Shown: piece by piece, positions 44,325 to 53,149 of the stretch
Layout of the letters: every line of letters begins with the position of its first letter
Position numbering within the stretch: the stretch's first letter is position 1
Assembly: GCF_014490785.1 (NCBI RefSeq)
Contig: NZ_CP051488.1
Span: forward strand, 868,001-932,000
DNA from: Kosakonia sp. SMBL-WEM22
Lineage (GTDB): Bacteria; Pseudomonadota; Gammaproteobacteria; Enterobacterales; Enterobacteriaceae
Direction of reading: 5' to 3'
Length of the DNA stretch: 64,000 bases
Program-made: the position numbers and the translations under genes
The notes under the pieces: model-generated
Databases searched by the model: none
Told to the model about the DNA's origin: nothing
What the model saw: the letters and a program-made list of their open reading frames with translations, nothing else

Positions 44325-45056
44325 ATGTCTATTAAAAAACTCGCTGTCGTCGGTATGGTTCTGGCAGCGTTTACCCTTTCTGGCTGTGGTGCGATGACAA
44401 CGGCTATCAAAAAACGCAATCTGGATGTGAAAACCCAGATGAGCCAGACCATCTGGCTGGAGCCAGCCTCTGAGAAAACTGTGTTTATTCAGGTGAAAAA
44501 CACCTCTGATAAAGACATGAGTAACTTGCAGAGCTTGCTGGCAAAAGAGCTGAGCGACAAAGGCTACAAAGTGACCTCCTCGCCGGATTCGGCCTATTAC
44601 TGGATCCAGGCGAACGTGCTGAAAGCGGATAAGATGGATCTGCGTGAAACCCAGGGCTACCTGAAAAGCGGTTACGAAGGTGCGGCGATTGGTGCTGGTC
44701 TGGGTGCTGGTATCACCGCCTACAACAGCAACTCCTCCGGAGCCGCGCTGGGCGTGGGTCTGGCGGCTGGCCTGATTGGTCTGGCGGCAGATGCGATGGT
44801 GGAAGATGTGAACTTCACTATGATCACCGATCTGCAAATCTCCGAGCGCAGCAAAGCGAAAGTGACAACCGATAATATCGCCGCACTGCGTCAGGGCACC
44901 TCCGGGATCAAGCTGCAAACCAGCACTGAAGAGGGTAACCGCGCAAAATATCAGACCCGTGTGGTCTCTAACGCTAACAAAGTAAACCTGAAATTCGAAG
45001 AGGCGAAACCTGTCCTCGAAGCTCAGCTGGCAAAATCTGTCGCTAACATCATGTAA
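44325..45056 (+). CDS. TraT-like outer membrane lipoprotein (complement resistance/surface exclusion family)
   Basis: A 243-residue lipoprotein with a type II signal peptide ending in LSGC (acylated Cys21). The mature part is close to F-plasmid TraT across its length: AMTTAIKKRNLDVKTQM near the start, YYWIQANVLKADKMDLRE near 90, a glycine-rich pair of hydrophobic segments (about 120-155) and QTRVVSNANKVNLKFEEAKP near the end. Plasmid TraT blocks mating-pair formation and lowers complement killing. No transfer genes surround it. ATG 44325 follows AAAGGA. Role here unknown. Confidence 0.88.
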   Translation: MSIKKLAVVGMVLAAFTLSGCGAMTTAIKKRNLDVKTQMSQTIWLEPASEKTVFIQVKNTSDKDMSNLQSLLAKELSDKGYKVTSSPDSAYYWIQANVLKADKMDLRETQGYLKSGYEGAAIGAGLGAGITAYNSNSSGAALGVGLAAGLIGLAADAMVEDVNFTMITDLQISERSKAKVTTDNIAALRQGTSGIKLQTSTEEGNRAKYQTRVVSNANKVNLKFEEAKPVLEAQLAKSVANIM

Positions 45057-45074
45057 GTTGGTTGTTAGCAGCTA

Positions 45075-45109
45075 AAAAAGCGGGCGCAGGCAACTGGCCC
45101 GCTTTTTTT
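45075..45109 (+). terminator. Intrinsic terminator of the traT-like gene
   Basis: GCGGGC and GCCCGC, extended by flanking A and T runs, form a stem with an 11-nt loop followed by seven Ts. Confidence 0.87.
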
Positions 45110-45217
45110 ATGCGCAAAAGTGACGGGGGCCTGCTTTTCAGGCAAAAGCGATAAACCTTCCGCGCAGGCTGCCGATGTAACTTATTTACTATTTCGGTGA
45201 GAGGGAGTTTCATCGCC

Positions 45218-46642
45218 ATGATTAACGGCCTTAACCTAACTGCGCTATTACCATCAACCGCGCGGGTTAATACCTCTGTGCGGGTCGGCATTGCCGCACC
45301 CGCAGTCGCAAATAAAGCTACCCCTGCGGATGATGCCTCGACAAAAGTGATGTTTGGCAGCCAGACGCCGGAGATCGCCGCCGTCTATTCACTGATCCCT
45401 AAGAAAGTGAATCCGGCGATTGCCGAGCAGCAGCATAGCCAGATTCAGGGGCTGATGGGGCTGGCTTCCGGCGGCAAATCTGTTTCAGCCTTCGCCACAC
45501 TCGGCAGCACGCTGCTGAGTAATCTCAATGATAATCGTGGCGATGTTGTGCAGACGCTACGCGGTGCGGATATGGGCATTGCCCGCGCGCCTTACGATTC
45601 CGCCATCACCATGGATATCGTTACCCAGTCCGGCACTAAAGTGCAGCTGGTGATGAGCCAGCAGGATGACGGCATGACCGTCCAGCTGAAAACCGACGGC
45701 GAGGCGCTTAATGACGACGAAGCAACCGCTATCGCGGGCCTCGGTAAAGCGCTGGGCGACGCCCTGAGCGGGCTGGGCAAACAGCAGCCTCAGCTGGATA
45801 TTAGCGGCTTAACCCAGTTTGATACTCGCCTGCTGAAATCGGTAGATCTGAAAACCGATCTACGTAACGACGATAAGTCCTTGCAGTCTCTTAATTTCCA
45901 CGCGGACAACAAAACGCGCACCACGGCTTATGAAGATGGCGACTTCTCGTTGAAGATGAGCAGCGACATGGCGCACTCCGCCTTTGCGGGTAACGCCGTG
46001 CAGCAGCAATCCGCTCTGAGCGCGTGGGATAGCAAATTTGATAAAGCGCGCACTGCCGGGCAGGGCAATTATGAGCAGATGGCAGCCCTGAAAGCGGTTT
46101 TCCGGGCGCTCAACAGCAATACCAGCGCTGAAAAAATGCCTGTCGTGGCGACGAATGCGATCCGTATCGGTGATAACGGCGCGTCACAGCTTAGCGGTTT
46201 GCATGATTTCTCACTCTCGCTGACGCAGACGGAGAAGTCGGTCAACCCGGCGAAGTTGCAGGAGAAAGAGCGCTTTGCCTACACCGCCTCGCAGACAACG
46301 GAAGCCAATTCCCACAGTGACAGCTCCAGGAGCGTGAAGCAGACGACGCGAAGCCAACTGAGCGCTGCATGGCACCAGGCGATCGATCCATCGATTCCGC
46401 TGGCGTTGAGCACGCAGAAATCCTCACAAAGCTACTACTACCACATGGTTGAAAACAGTGAGGAGAACAGCACCACGCTCAACTACAACGGACGTGGTCA
46501 GTTGGCGAACGTTGCGCACCATCAGCAGGTAGATAACCGCGAAACGGTGAAGAAGTATCTGCTGGGCAAACTGGTTGATGAGAGCCTGAACCCGGAGAAA
46601 TATAGCCGTAGCTGGGGGCTGGATATTCTCGGTAAGCTTTAA
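45218..46642 (+). CDS. Unrecognised 474-residue protein between traT-like gene and acnB
   Basis: I do not recognise a family. There is no signal peptide or clear membrane segment; the protein is hydrophilic and rich in Ser, Gln, Ala and Asp. Residues about 115-185 (SAITMDIVTQSGTKVQLVMSQQDDG onward, given here in part) look like a small beta domain followed by an Ala/Gly-rich helix, and the C-terminal third is Ser/Thr/Gln-rich. Codon use is like the neighbours. ATG 45218 is preceded by GAGGGAG; GTG at 45197 is an alternative. E. coli K-12 has yacH in this interval, and homology to it is untested. Terminators flank it on both sides. Confidence 0.75.
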   Translation: MINGLNLTALLPSTARVNTSVRVGIAAPAVANKATPADDASTKVMFGSQTPEIAAVYSLIPKKVNPAIAEQQHSQIQGLMGLASGGKSVSAFATLGSTLLSNLNDNRGDVVQTLRGADMGIARAPYDSAITMDIVTQSGTKVQLVMSQQDDGMTVQLKTDGEALNDDEATAIAGLGKALGDALSGLGKQQPQLDISGLTQFDTRLLKSVDLKTDLRNDDKSLQSLNFHADNKTRTTAYEDGDFSLKMSSDMAHSAFAGNAVQQQSALSAWDSKFDKARTAGQGNYEQMAALKAVFRALNSNTSAEKMPVVATNAIRIGDNGASQLSGLHDFSLSLTQTEKSVNPAKLQEKERFAYTASQTTEANSHSDSSRSVKQTTRSQLSAAWHQAIDPSIPLALSTQKSSQSYYYHMVENSEENSTTLNYNGRGQLANVAHHQQVDNRETVKKYLLGKLVDESLNPEKYSRSWGLDILGKL

Positions 46643-46656
46643 CATTGTCTTAACGT

Positions 46657-46684
46657 AACGGCTCTGCGGAGCCGTTTGTTTTAT
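46657..46684 (+). terminator. Intrinsic terminator after the 474-residue gene
   Basis: AACGGCTC and GAGCCGTT pair with a 4-nt loop, followed by TGTTTT, 14 nt after the stop. Confidence 0.8.
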
Positions 46685-46785
46685 CGGCGGTTCGAGGATT
46701 ATTTTTCGCTAAACCCCTCTGCCGACTGCTTTATGCCATCTGTAACGATTCAGCCGGGATTTAATGTTGCTTTTTTGTAAACAGA

Positions 46786-46814
46786 TTAACACCCTCTAAA
46801 ATTCCTGCTATGCT
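46786..46814 (+). promoter_or_regulatory. acnB promoter
   Basis: TTAACA (46786-46791) and TATGCT (46809-46814) have an exact 17-bp spacer, and TG precedes the -10 region (CCTGCTATGCT). The predicted start is near 46821, about 95 nt upstream of the GTG. Confidence 0.72.
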
Positions 46815-46915
46815 GCCCGGCGCGGTTCGCGGATTTACCCTACAAACTGCTGTCTCACAGGAGCGTGAAGAGAAACGCCTGCCGCATTATGACAATGAGA
46901 GCGAGGAGAACCGTC

Positions 46916-49513
46916 GTGCTAGAAGAATACCGTAAGCACGTAGCTGAACGTGCCGCTGAGGGGATTGCGCCAAAACCATTAGATGCAACCCAAATGGCCG
47001 CGCTTGTCGAGCTGCTAAAGAGTCCGCCTGCTGGCGAAGAAGAATTCCTGTTAGACCTTCTGGCTAACCGTGTCCCGCCCGGTGTTGATGAAGCCGCCTA
47101 TGTGAAAGCGGGTTTCCTTGCAGCTGTCGCCAAAGGCGAAGCAACCTCCCCACTGGTTAGCCCTGAAAAAGCCGTCGAATTGCTGGGTACTATGCAGGGC
47201 GGCTACAACATCCATCCGCTGATTGAAGCCCTGGATAACGACGCGCTGGCACCGATTGCGGCCAAAGCCCTCTCTCATACCCTGCTGATGTTCGATAACT
47301 TCTATGATGTGGAAGAGAAAGCGAAAGCGGGCAATGCCTACGCCAAACAGGTGATGCAATCCTGGGCTGATGCTGAATGGTTCCAGAGCCGTCCGCCGCT
47401 GGCTGAAAAGATCACCGTTACCGTCTTTAAAGTGACCGGCGAAACCAACACCGATGACCTCTCACCGGCACCGGATGCCTGGTCGCGCCCGGATATTCCG
47501 CTGCACGCGCTGGCGATGCTGAAAAACGCCCGTGAAGGGATCGAACCGGATCAGCCGGGCAGCGTTGGTCCGATCAAACAGATCGAGGCGCTGGCGCAGA
47601 AAGGCTTCCCGCTGGCCTACGTCGGCGACGTCGTTGGTACCGGCTCTTCACGTAAATCCGCCACCAACTCGGTGCTGTGGTTTATGGGCGATGACATTCC
47701 GAACGTGCCGAACAAGCGCGGCGGTGGTCTGGTGCTCGGCGGCAAAATTGCGCCTATCTTCTTCAACACCATGGAAGATGCCGGTGCGCTGCCGATTGAA
47801 GTTGACGTCTCTAACCTGAATATGGGCGACGTAATTGACGTTTACCCGTTCAAAGGCGAAGTGCGTAACCACGAAACCGGCGAACTGCTGGCGACCTTCG
47901 AACTGAAAACCGACGTGCTGATCGATGAAGTGCGCGCCGGTGGTCGTATTCCGCTGATTATCGGTCGTGGCCTGACCACCAAAGCGCGTGAAGCGCTGGG
48001 TCTGCCGCAGAGCGAGATCTTCCGTCAGGCGAAAGACGTGGCGGAAAGCAGCCGCGGCTACTCGCTGGCGCAGAAAATGGTTGGCCGTGCTTGCGGCGTC
48101 GACGGTGTTCGTCCGGGCGCATACTGCGAACCGAAGATGACCTCCGTCGGCTCGCAGGATACCACCGGGCCGATGACCCGTGATGAGCTGAAAGATCTGG
48201 CGTGCCTCGGCTTCTCTGCCGATCTGGTGATGCAGTCCTTCTGCCACACTGCGGCCTATCCGAAGCCGGTTGACGTCACCACGCACCATACCCTGCCGGA
48301 CTTCATTATGAACCGTGGCGGCGTGTCGCTGCGTCCGGGCGATGGCGTTATCCACTCCTGGCTGAACCGCATGCTGCTGCCGGATACCGTTGGCACCGGC
48401 GGTGATTCCCACACCCGCTTCCCGATTGGTATCTCCTTCCCGGCGGGCTCCGGTCTGGTGGCGTTTGCTGCCGCGACCGGCGTGATGCCGCTGGATATGC
48501 CGGAATCGGTGCTGGTGCGCTTTAAAGGCAAAATGCAGCCGGGCATCACCCTGCGCGATCTGGTTCACGCTATTCCGCTCTACGCCATCAAACAGGGCCT
48601 GCTGACCGTTGAGAAGAAGGGTAAGAAAAACATCTTCTCCGGCCGCATCCTCGAAATTGAAGGCTTGCCTGATCTGAAAGTCGAGCAGGCGTTCGAGCTG
48701 ACCGATGCCTCCGCTGAGCGTTCTGCCGCGGGTTGCACCATCAAGCTGAACAAAGAGCCGATTATCGAGTACCTGACCTCCAACATCGTGCTGCTGAAGT
48801 GGATGATTGCCGAAGGCTACGGCGACCGCCGTACGCTGGAGCGCCGTATTCAGGGCATGGAGAAATGGCTGGCAGACCCGCAGCTGCTTGAAGCGGATGC
48901 GGATGCTGAGTACGCGGCGGTGATCGATATCGATCTGGCTGAAATCAAAGAGCCGATCCTCTGCGCGCCGAACGATCCGGACGATGCGCGTCTGCTCTCT
49001 GATGTGCAGGGCGAGAGCATCGATGAGGTGTTCATCGGTTCCTGCATGACCAACATCGGCCACTTCCGCGCCGCTGGTAAGCTGCTGGACAGCCACAAAG
49101 GCCAGCTGCCGACCCGCCTGTGGGTTGCGCCGCCGACGCGTATGGATGCCGCACAACTGACCGAAGAGGGCTACTACAGCGTCTTTGGTAAGAGCGGTGC
49201 GCGTATCGAAATCCCGGGCTGCTCCCTGTGCATGGGTAACCAGGCGCGCGTGGCAGACGGTGCGACAGTCGTTTCAACCTCGACCCGTAACTTCCCGAAC
49301 CGTTTAGGTACCGGCGCGAACGTCTTCCTGGCCTCTGCGGAGCTGGCGGCCGTCTCGGCGCTGATCGGCAAGCTGCCGACGCCGCAAGAGTATCTGACCT
49401 TTATGGATCAGGTGGATAAAACCGCCGTGGATACCTACCGCTACCTCAACTTTGACCAGCTTGATCAATACACCGACAAAGCTGAAGGCGTGATATTCCA
49501 GACCGCCGTCTAA
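46916..49513 (+). CDS. acnB: Aconitate hydratase B / 2-methylisocitrate dehydratase AcnB
   Basis: An 865-residue bifunctional [4Fe-4S] enzyme, the E. coli length, the main TCA-cycle aconitase in growing cells and an iron-responsive mRNA-binding protein when the cluster is lost. The HEAT-like N-terminal domain precedes the swivel domain and the catalytic domains. Cluster cysteines are in FIGSCMTNIGH (C710) and PGCSLCMGNQ (C769, C772). The start is GTG, giving MLEEYRKHVAERAAEG, with GCGAGGAGAA upstream as in E. coli. Confidence 0.97.
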   Translation: MLEEYRKHVAERAAEGIAPKPLDATQMAALVELLKSPPAGEEEFLLDLLANRVPPGVDEAAYVKAGFLAAVAKGEATSPLVSPEKAVELLGTMQGGYNIHPLIEALDNDALAPIAAKALSHTLLMFDNFYDVEEKAKAGNAYAKQVMQSWADAEWFQSRPPLAEKITVTVFKVTGETNTDDLSPAPDAWSRPDIPLHALAMLKNAREGIEPDQPGSVGPIKQIEALAQKGFPLAYVGDVVGTGSSRKSATNSVLWFMGDDIPNVPNKRGGGLVLGGKIAPIFFNTMEDAGALPIEVDVSNLNMGDVIDVYPFKGEVRNHETGELLATFELKTDVLIDEVRAGGRIPLIIGRGLTTKAREALGLPQSEIFRQAKDVAESSRGYSLAQKMVGRACGVDGVRPGAYCEPKMTSVGSQDTTGPMTRDELKDLACLGFSADLVMQSFCHTAAYPKPVDVTTHHTLPDFIMNRGGVSLRPGDGVIHSWLNRMLLPDTVGTGGDSHTRFPIGISFPAGSGLVAFAAATGVMPLDMPESVLVRFKGKMQPGITLRDLVHAIPLYAIKQGLLTVEKKGKKNIFSGRILEIEGLPDLKVEQAFELTDASAERSAAGCTIKLNKEPIIEYLTSNIVLLKWMIAEGYGDRRTLERRIQGMEKWLADPQLLEADADAEYAAVIDIDLAEIKEPILCAPNDPDDARLLSDVQGESIDEVFIGSCMTNIGHFRAAGKLLDSHKGQLPTRLWVAPPTRMDAAQLTEEGYYSVFGKSGARIEIPGCSLCMGNQARVADGATVVSTSTRNFPNRLGTGANVFLASAELAAVSALIGKLPTPQEYLTFMDQVDKTAVDTYRYLNFDQLDQYTDKAEGVIFQTAV

Positions 49514-49518
49514 ATCAG

Positions 49519-49546
49519 AAAGCCACTCTCCGGAGTGGCTTTTTTT
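49519..49546 (+). terminator. Intrinsic terminator of acnB
   Basis: AAAGCCACTC and GAGTGGCTTT pair with a 4-nt loop, followed by TTTT, directly after the acnB stop. Confidence 0.9.
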
Positions 49547-49668
49547 CCCGTTGTGTCTTTAAAAGAAGTTAAATTCCGAAATATATATATGTAACCCTGC
49601 ATCAACTTAACCTCCAATTTTTATCGTTTTATTCTTCCTGGGCAAGTTTCGCCAAAGGATGATAATAA

Positions 49669-49860
49669 ATGGAGGTGTTCGATGGTCGCGCAAGTTTTCC
49701 CGCTCTGATCTTTAAAACTCAAAAAACGATGGATGATTATGGTGCACCTGATATGCGCTATGGTGACTTATCTGAGCGTTATGAAAAGTTTGGATATAAA
49801 CCATTTATGACTAATATGGAAGCCACTATTGAAATTACCGGAGGGCGAAATGAAATTTAA
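49669..49860 (+). CDS. Small hypothetical protein upstream of the DUF943 gene
   Basis: A 63-residue reading frame starting MEVFDGRASF and ending TITGG-like residues before RNEI; I do not recognise it. AAGGATG precedes the ATG. It lies in AT-rich DNA unlike the flanking core genes, and its stop overlaps the DUF943 start by 11 nt, which suggests coupled translation. It could be a real small protein or the C-terminal remnant of a larger accessory gene. Confidence 0.4.
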   Translation: MEVFDGRASFPALIFKTQKTMDDYGAPDMRYGDLSERYEKFGYKPFMTNMEATIEITGGRNEI

Positions 49861-50311
49861 TAACAGGCTCGCTTATAGCGTGATTCTGTCAATTTTAATT
49901 TTGTCCGGTTTATTCATCTGGCTTACACAGCGTCCGGTAAAAATCATCGCTGTTCATGAAGATGGCCATTATAGTTCTGTGTTGGTGGAGCAATTTCCCA
50001 TCACTGATAAAGGTAAAATAAATTGGTGGTTACAAAATAAAAATATTCTGCAAAAAATATACGGTATTCCAAACCCGTCAAGCTGGGGGTATTTCAATGT
50101 TATGTTCTGGGATTTTGGCGATGGTTATAAGAAACAGGATAAATATGATCGGTTGTGCTTCGATGATATGAAGACGGAAAAACGGTGTGTCGACAAGAAT
50201 AAGATTTTTAGCGTTGAGCGCGATCGTAACGGAGATACGTTATTTACCATCAATGATGGACGATATCGAATGAATGAAAACGGAGAGGTCGTGCGGTTAA
50301 GTGATGAGTAA
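49850..50311 (+). CDS. DUF943 family membrane-anchored protein
   Basis: A 153-residue protein with one N-terminal hydrophobic helix (about residues 8-27) and a periplasmic domain. Family features are RPVKIIAVHEDGHYSSVLV, the TDKGKINWWLQNKN block, FWDFGDGYK and KYDRLCFDDM with conserved cysteines, and FTINDGRYRMNENGE. DUF943 proteins are known from enterobacteria without established function. ATG 49850 follows an excellent GGAGGG site. AT-rich composition and absence from the acnB-yacL gap of E. coli K-12 suggest acquisition. Confidence 0.78.
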   Translation: MKFNNRLAYSVILSILILSGLFIWLTQRPVKIIAVHEDGHYSSVLVEQFPITDKGKINWWLQNKNILQKIYGIPNPSSWGYFNVMFWDFGDGYKKQDKYDRLCFDDMKTEKRCVDKNKIFSVERDRNGDTLFTINDGRYRMNENGEVVRLSDE

Positions 50312-50502
50312 GATCTGAGCAGGGTAGATATTCAATAAGATGAGCATCGCCAGAAAACGGTTTCGGATTTATGGTTCCAGCCAGCACGTTCAGGTTTATC
50401 TGTAAGAATTTTTCACGACTTCCCGTTCCCGCGCTTTTTTTCCTGTATTGTGCTGCGATAATTAAAGCACTGGCGGCTCTCTGGCCCCCATGAGGAGCAA
50501 TG

Positions 50503-50865
50503 ATGGATTACGAATTTCTGCGCGATGTCACCGGCGGCGTCAAAGTGCGCATGTCGATGGGGCACGAAGTGATCGGCCACTGGTTTAACGAAGAGGTGAA
50601 AGAGAACCTCGCCCTGCTCGATGAAGTGGAGCAGGCGGCGCAAACAGTGAAGGGCAGCGAGCGGTCGTGGCAGCGCGTCGGCCATGAATATACGCTGTGG
50701 CTGGATGGCGAAGAGGTGATGATCCGCGCCAATCTGCTGGAGTTTACCGGCGATGAGATGGAAGAGGGGATGAACTACTACGACGAGGAGAGTTTATCCC
50801 TCTGCGGCGTGGAGGATTTTCTTCAGGTGGTGGCCGCCTATCGGCAATTTCTCAAGCAGCGCTAA
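50503..50865 (+). CDS. yacL: UPF0231 family protein YacL
   Basis: A 120-residue acidic cytoplasmic protein, the same length as E. coli YacL and highly similar (MDYEFLRDVTGGVKVRMSMGHEV, EEGMNYYDEESLSLCGVEDFLQ). Function unknown. Two ATGs are adjacent (50500, 50503); the second is better spaced from GAGGAG and gives the E. coli N-terminus. It is convergent with speD. Confidence 0.94.
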   Translation: MDYEFLRDVTGGVKVRMSMGHEVIGHWFNEEVKENLALLDEVEQAAQTVKGSERSWQRVGHEYTLWLDGEEVMIRANLLEFTGDEMEEGMNYYDEESLSLCGVEDFLQVVAAYRQFLKQR

Positions 50866-50895
50866 TCGGGGAGCGTCCCTGCTCCCGCAGCGCAT

Positions 50896-51690
50896 TTACA
50901 CGGCCGGGATATTGCGGCCGTAGTAGATCTCGCGCATCTCTTTCCACAGCGCTTCCGTGATCTCTTTCCGCTCCTGCGGCGTCAAATCTTCCGGTTTGGT
51001 ATGGAACATGTAGTGCTTAAGGTCGAACTCCTTAAGCAGCATTTTGGTATGGAAGATGTTTTCCTGGTAAACATTCACATCCATCATGTCATACAGCGAT
51101 TTCATATCGTCAGACATAAAGTTCTGGATCGAATTAATCTCGTGGTCGATGAAGTGCTTCATGCCATTCACGTCGCGCGTAAAGCCGCGCACACGGTAGT
51201 CGACGGTCACGATATCCGATTCAAGCTGATGGATCAGGTAGTTCAGCGCTTTCAGCGGCGAAATCACCCCGCAGGTCGAAACTTCGATGTCGGCGCGGAA
51301 GGTGCACAACCCGCCTTCAGGATGGCTTTCCGGGTAGGTGTGCACACAAATATGGCTCTTATCCAGATGCGCGACAACCGCTTCCGGCAGCGGCCCCGGA
51401 TGCTCGGTTTTATCGATCAGGTGCGGGTCGACTGGCTCTTCGCTTACCAGAATCGTCACGCTCGCACCCTGCGGCTCGTAGTCCTGGCGGGCGATATTCA
51501 AAATGTTGGCGCCAATGATGTTACAGGTCTCCGTCAGGATCTCCGTCAGGCGGTTGGCGTTATAGAGTTCATCAATATAGGCAATATAGCCGTCGCGCTC
51601 TTCGGCGGTTTTGGCGTAGCAGATATCGTAGATACAAAAACTCAGGCTTTTGGTCAGGTTGTTAAAGCCATGTAGTTTAAGCTTTTTCAA
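50896..51690 (-). CDS. speD: S-adenosylmethionine decarboxylase proenzyme SpeD
   Basis: A 264-residue pyruvoyl enzyme precursor, the E. coli length. Self-cleavage between K111 and S112 (in LDKSHICVHTYPE) makes the pyruvoyl group of the alpha chain. It supplies decarboxylated SAM as aminopropyl donor to SpeE, encoded 20 nt upstream in the same operon. Confidence 0.97.
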   Translation of the reverse strand: MKKLKLHGFNNLTKSLSFCIYDICYAKTAEERDGYIAYIDELYNANRLTEILTETCNIIGANILNIARQDYEPQGASVTILVSEEPVDPHLIDKTEHPGPLPEAVVAHLDKSHICVHTYPESHPEGGLCTFRADIEVSTCGVISPLKALNYLIHQLESDIVTVDYRVRGFTRDVNGMKHFIDHEINSIQNFMSDDMKSLYDMMDVNVYQENIFHTKMLLKEFDLKHYMFHTKPEDLTPQERKEITEALWKEMREIYYGRNIPAV

Positions 51691-51710
51691 TTTATCTCAC
51701 CCCCTTAGCG

Positions 51711-52571
51711 TCACTGTGCAGACAGTGCATCGTGTAGATATTGTGGCAGAGCGAATGCTGCCGTATGGATTGCCGGATTGTAGTAACGGCAGAACAGCCC
51801 GGCGGTGTGGAAACGCGCGGCGATAATCTCCGTGGAGAGCGAGCGCAACGCTTCGTTATCCGTCGCCCAGGCAAAGGTCATAATGCCGCCGTAATAGGTC
51901 GGGATTGCCGCCTGGTAGAAGCTGACATCGGCAAAATAGTGGCCCAGTTTGCGATGGCTGCCGACGGCCTCCTCCTGCTGTAAGAAGCAGACGCCGTTCT
52001 GCGCGACAAAAATCCCGCCGGGATTGAGGCAGCGCTTGCACCCTTCATAAAACGCCGAGGTGAAGAGGCTCTCGCCCGGACCGACAGGATCGGTACAGTC
52101 AGAGATGATCACATCGAAGGTTCTTTGCGTGTTGTTGACGAAGTTGACGCCATCATCAATCACCAGCTCAAAACGCGGGTCGTCGTAAGCACCGGCGTTG
52201 TGTTTCGGCAGGTACTGGCGGCAGAAGGAGACGACGCCTGCGTCGATCTCTACCATGGTGATGGTTTCAATATTTTTGTGGCGGGAGACTTCGCGCAGCA
52301 TCGCGCCGTCGCCGCCGCCGATGATCAGCACATGCTTTGCGTGACCGTGCGCCAGCAGAGGAACGTGAGTCATCATCTCGTGATAGATAAACTCATCGCG
52401 TTCGGTGGTTTGTACCACGCCATCCAGCGCCATTACGCGGCCAAAGGCGGCGTTTTCGAAGATAATCAGATCCTGATGATCGGTCTTCTCGTGGTACAGC
52501 ACCTTATCAACGGCAAAGTACTGACCAAAGTTGTCGTGCAGCGTTTCTTGCCAAATGGTGTTGTCGGCCAT
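51711..52571 (-). CDS. speE: Spermidine synthase SpeE
   Basis: A 286-residue polyamine aminopropyltransferase (288 in E. coli) converting putrescine and decarboxylated SAM to spermidine. The Rossmann motif LIIGGGDGAMLRE near residue 83 and the catalytic ISDCTDPVGPGESLF near 153 are intact. I chose ATG 52571 (MADNTIWQETLHD), preceded by AAAGGAG; an in-frame ATG seven codons upstream lacks such a site. speD follows after 20 nt. Confidence 0.96.
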   Translation of the reverse strand: MADNTIWQETLHDNFGQYFAVDKVLYHEKTDHQDLIIFENAAFGRVMALDGVVQTTERDEFIYHEMMTHVPLLAHGHAKHVLIIGGGDGAMLREVSRHKNIETITMVEIDAGVVSFCRQYLPKHNAGAYDDPRFELVIDDGVNFVNNTQRTFDVIISDCTDPVGPGESLFTSAFYEGCKRCLNPGGIFVAQNGVCFLQQEEAVGSHRKLGHYFADVSFYQAAIPTYYGGIMTFAWATDNEALRSLSTEIIAARFHTAGLFCRYYNPAIHTAAFALPQYLHDALSAQ

Positions 52572-52657
52572 TCGTCGCTCCTTTGTTAACATCCGTGAAA
52601 AACGGGCGCAACATGATAGCCAACTCTGGCGAACGATGCACGGTCAAAAGATAAGCG

Positions 52658-53005
52658 CTACTTCACGTAGGCAAGCAGACTCAACGAGTCACGGGCAAGA
52701 GCCTTACACTTTTTAGCGGTTGGAATGCCGATGCCGCTCAGATCGCGGTAGCTCTCTTCGCCCAGCGCTTTCATGTTCCAGCTATCGTAGTTGCTGAGAT
52801 CCCACTGATTTTGCTGGGCAAAAAAGACCAGCGCATGGCGGATCTGCCCGTTAGGTAAGTTGTTATAACCGCAGTCATTTTTCAGAAAAACGAACACCGC
52901 CGTCAGATCGGCCATGTCTTCAGCTTCAGATTCACTCAGGGCATAACTATTGGCGGAGACAGCGAGCAGGCTGCCAAGGATGATACTTCTGAAAAACGTT
53001 TTCAT
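52658..53005 (-). CDS. yacC: PulS/OutS-like periplasmic protein YacC
   Basis: A 115-residue exported protein, exactly the E. coli length. The signal peptide covers residues 1-22 (FFRSIILGSLLAVSANSYA); the helical mature domain has two cysteines (NDCGYNN, AKKCKAL) likely to form a disulphide. The family resembles pilotins of type II secretion, though no secretin gene is nearby. ATG 53005 is the E. coli start; an upstream extension is unlikely. It diverges from cueO. Confidence 0.93.
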   Translation of the reverse strand: MKTFFRSIILGSLLAVSANSYALSESEAEDMADLTAVFVFLKNDCGYNNLPNGQIRHALVFFAQQNQWDLSNYDSWNMKALGEESYRDLSGIGIPTAKKCKALARDSLSLLAYVK

Positions 53006-53084
53006 TCTCTCTACCACGGCGTAACGGAAATTAAACGTTAGCACAGTCCAGTTAACGCGACGATATTTATTATCGTCTGCTTTC

Positions 53085-53115
53085 TTGACCTTCCGGCAGG
53101 GGAAAGGTTTACGCT
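53085..53115 (+). promoter_or_regulatory. CueR-controlled cueO promoter
   Basis: TTGACC (53085-53090) and TACGCT (53110-53115) are held 19 bp apart, the long spacer of MerR-family promoters. The spacer carries the dyad ACCTTCC...GGAAAGGT (53088-53108), the CueR box form seen at E. coli copA and cueO. Confidence 0.8.
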
Positions 53116-53149
53116 TAAAGCATCGCCGATTCTTGATAAGGATATACCC

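Noticed and set aside
47648..49156. Minus-strand open frame of 502 codons opposite acnB
   Set aside because: It is a shadow frame opposite a highly conserved and codon-optimised gene.
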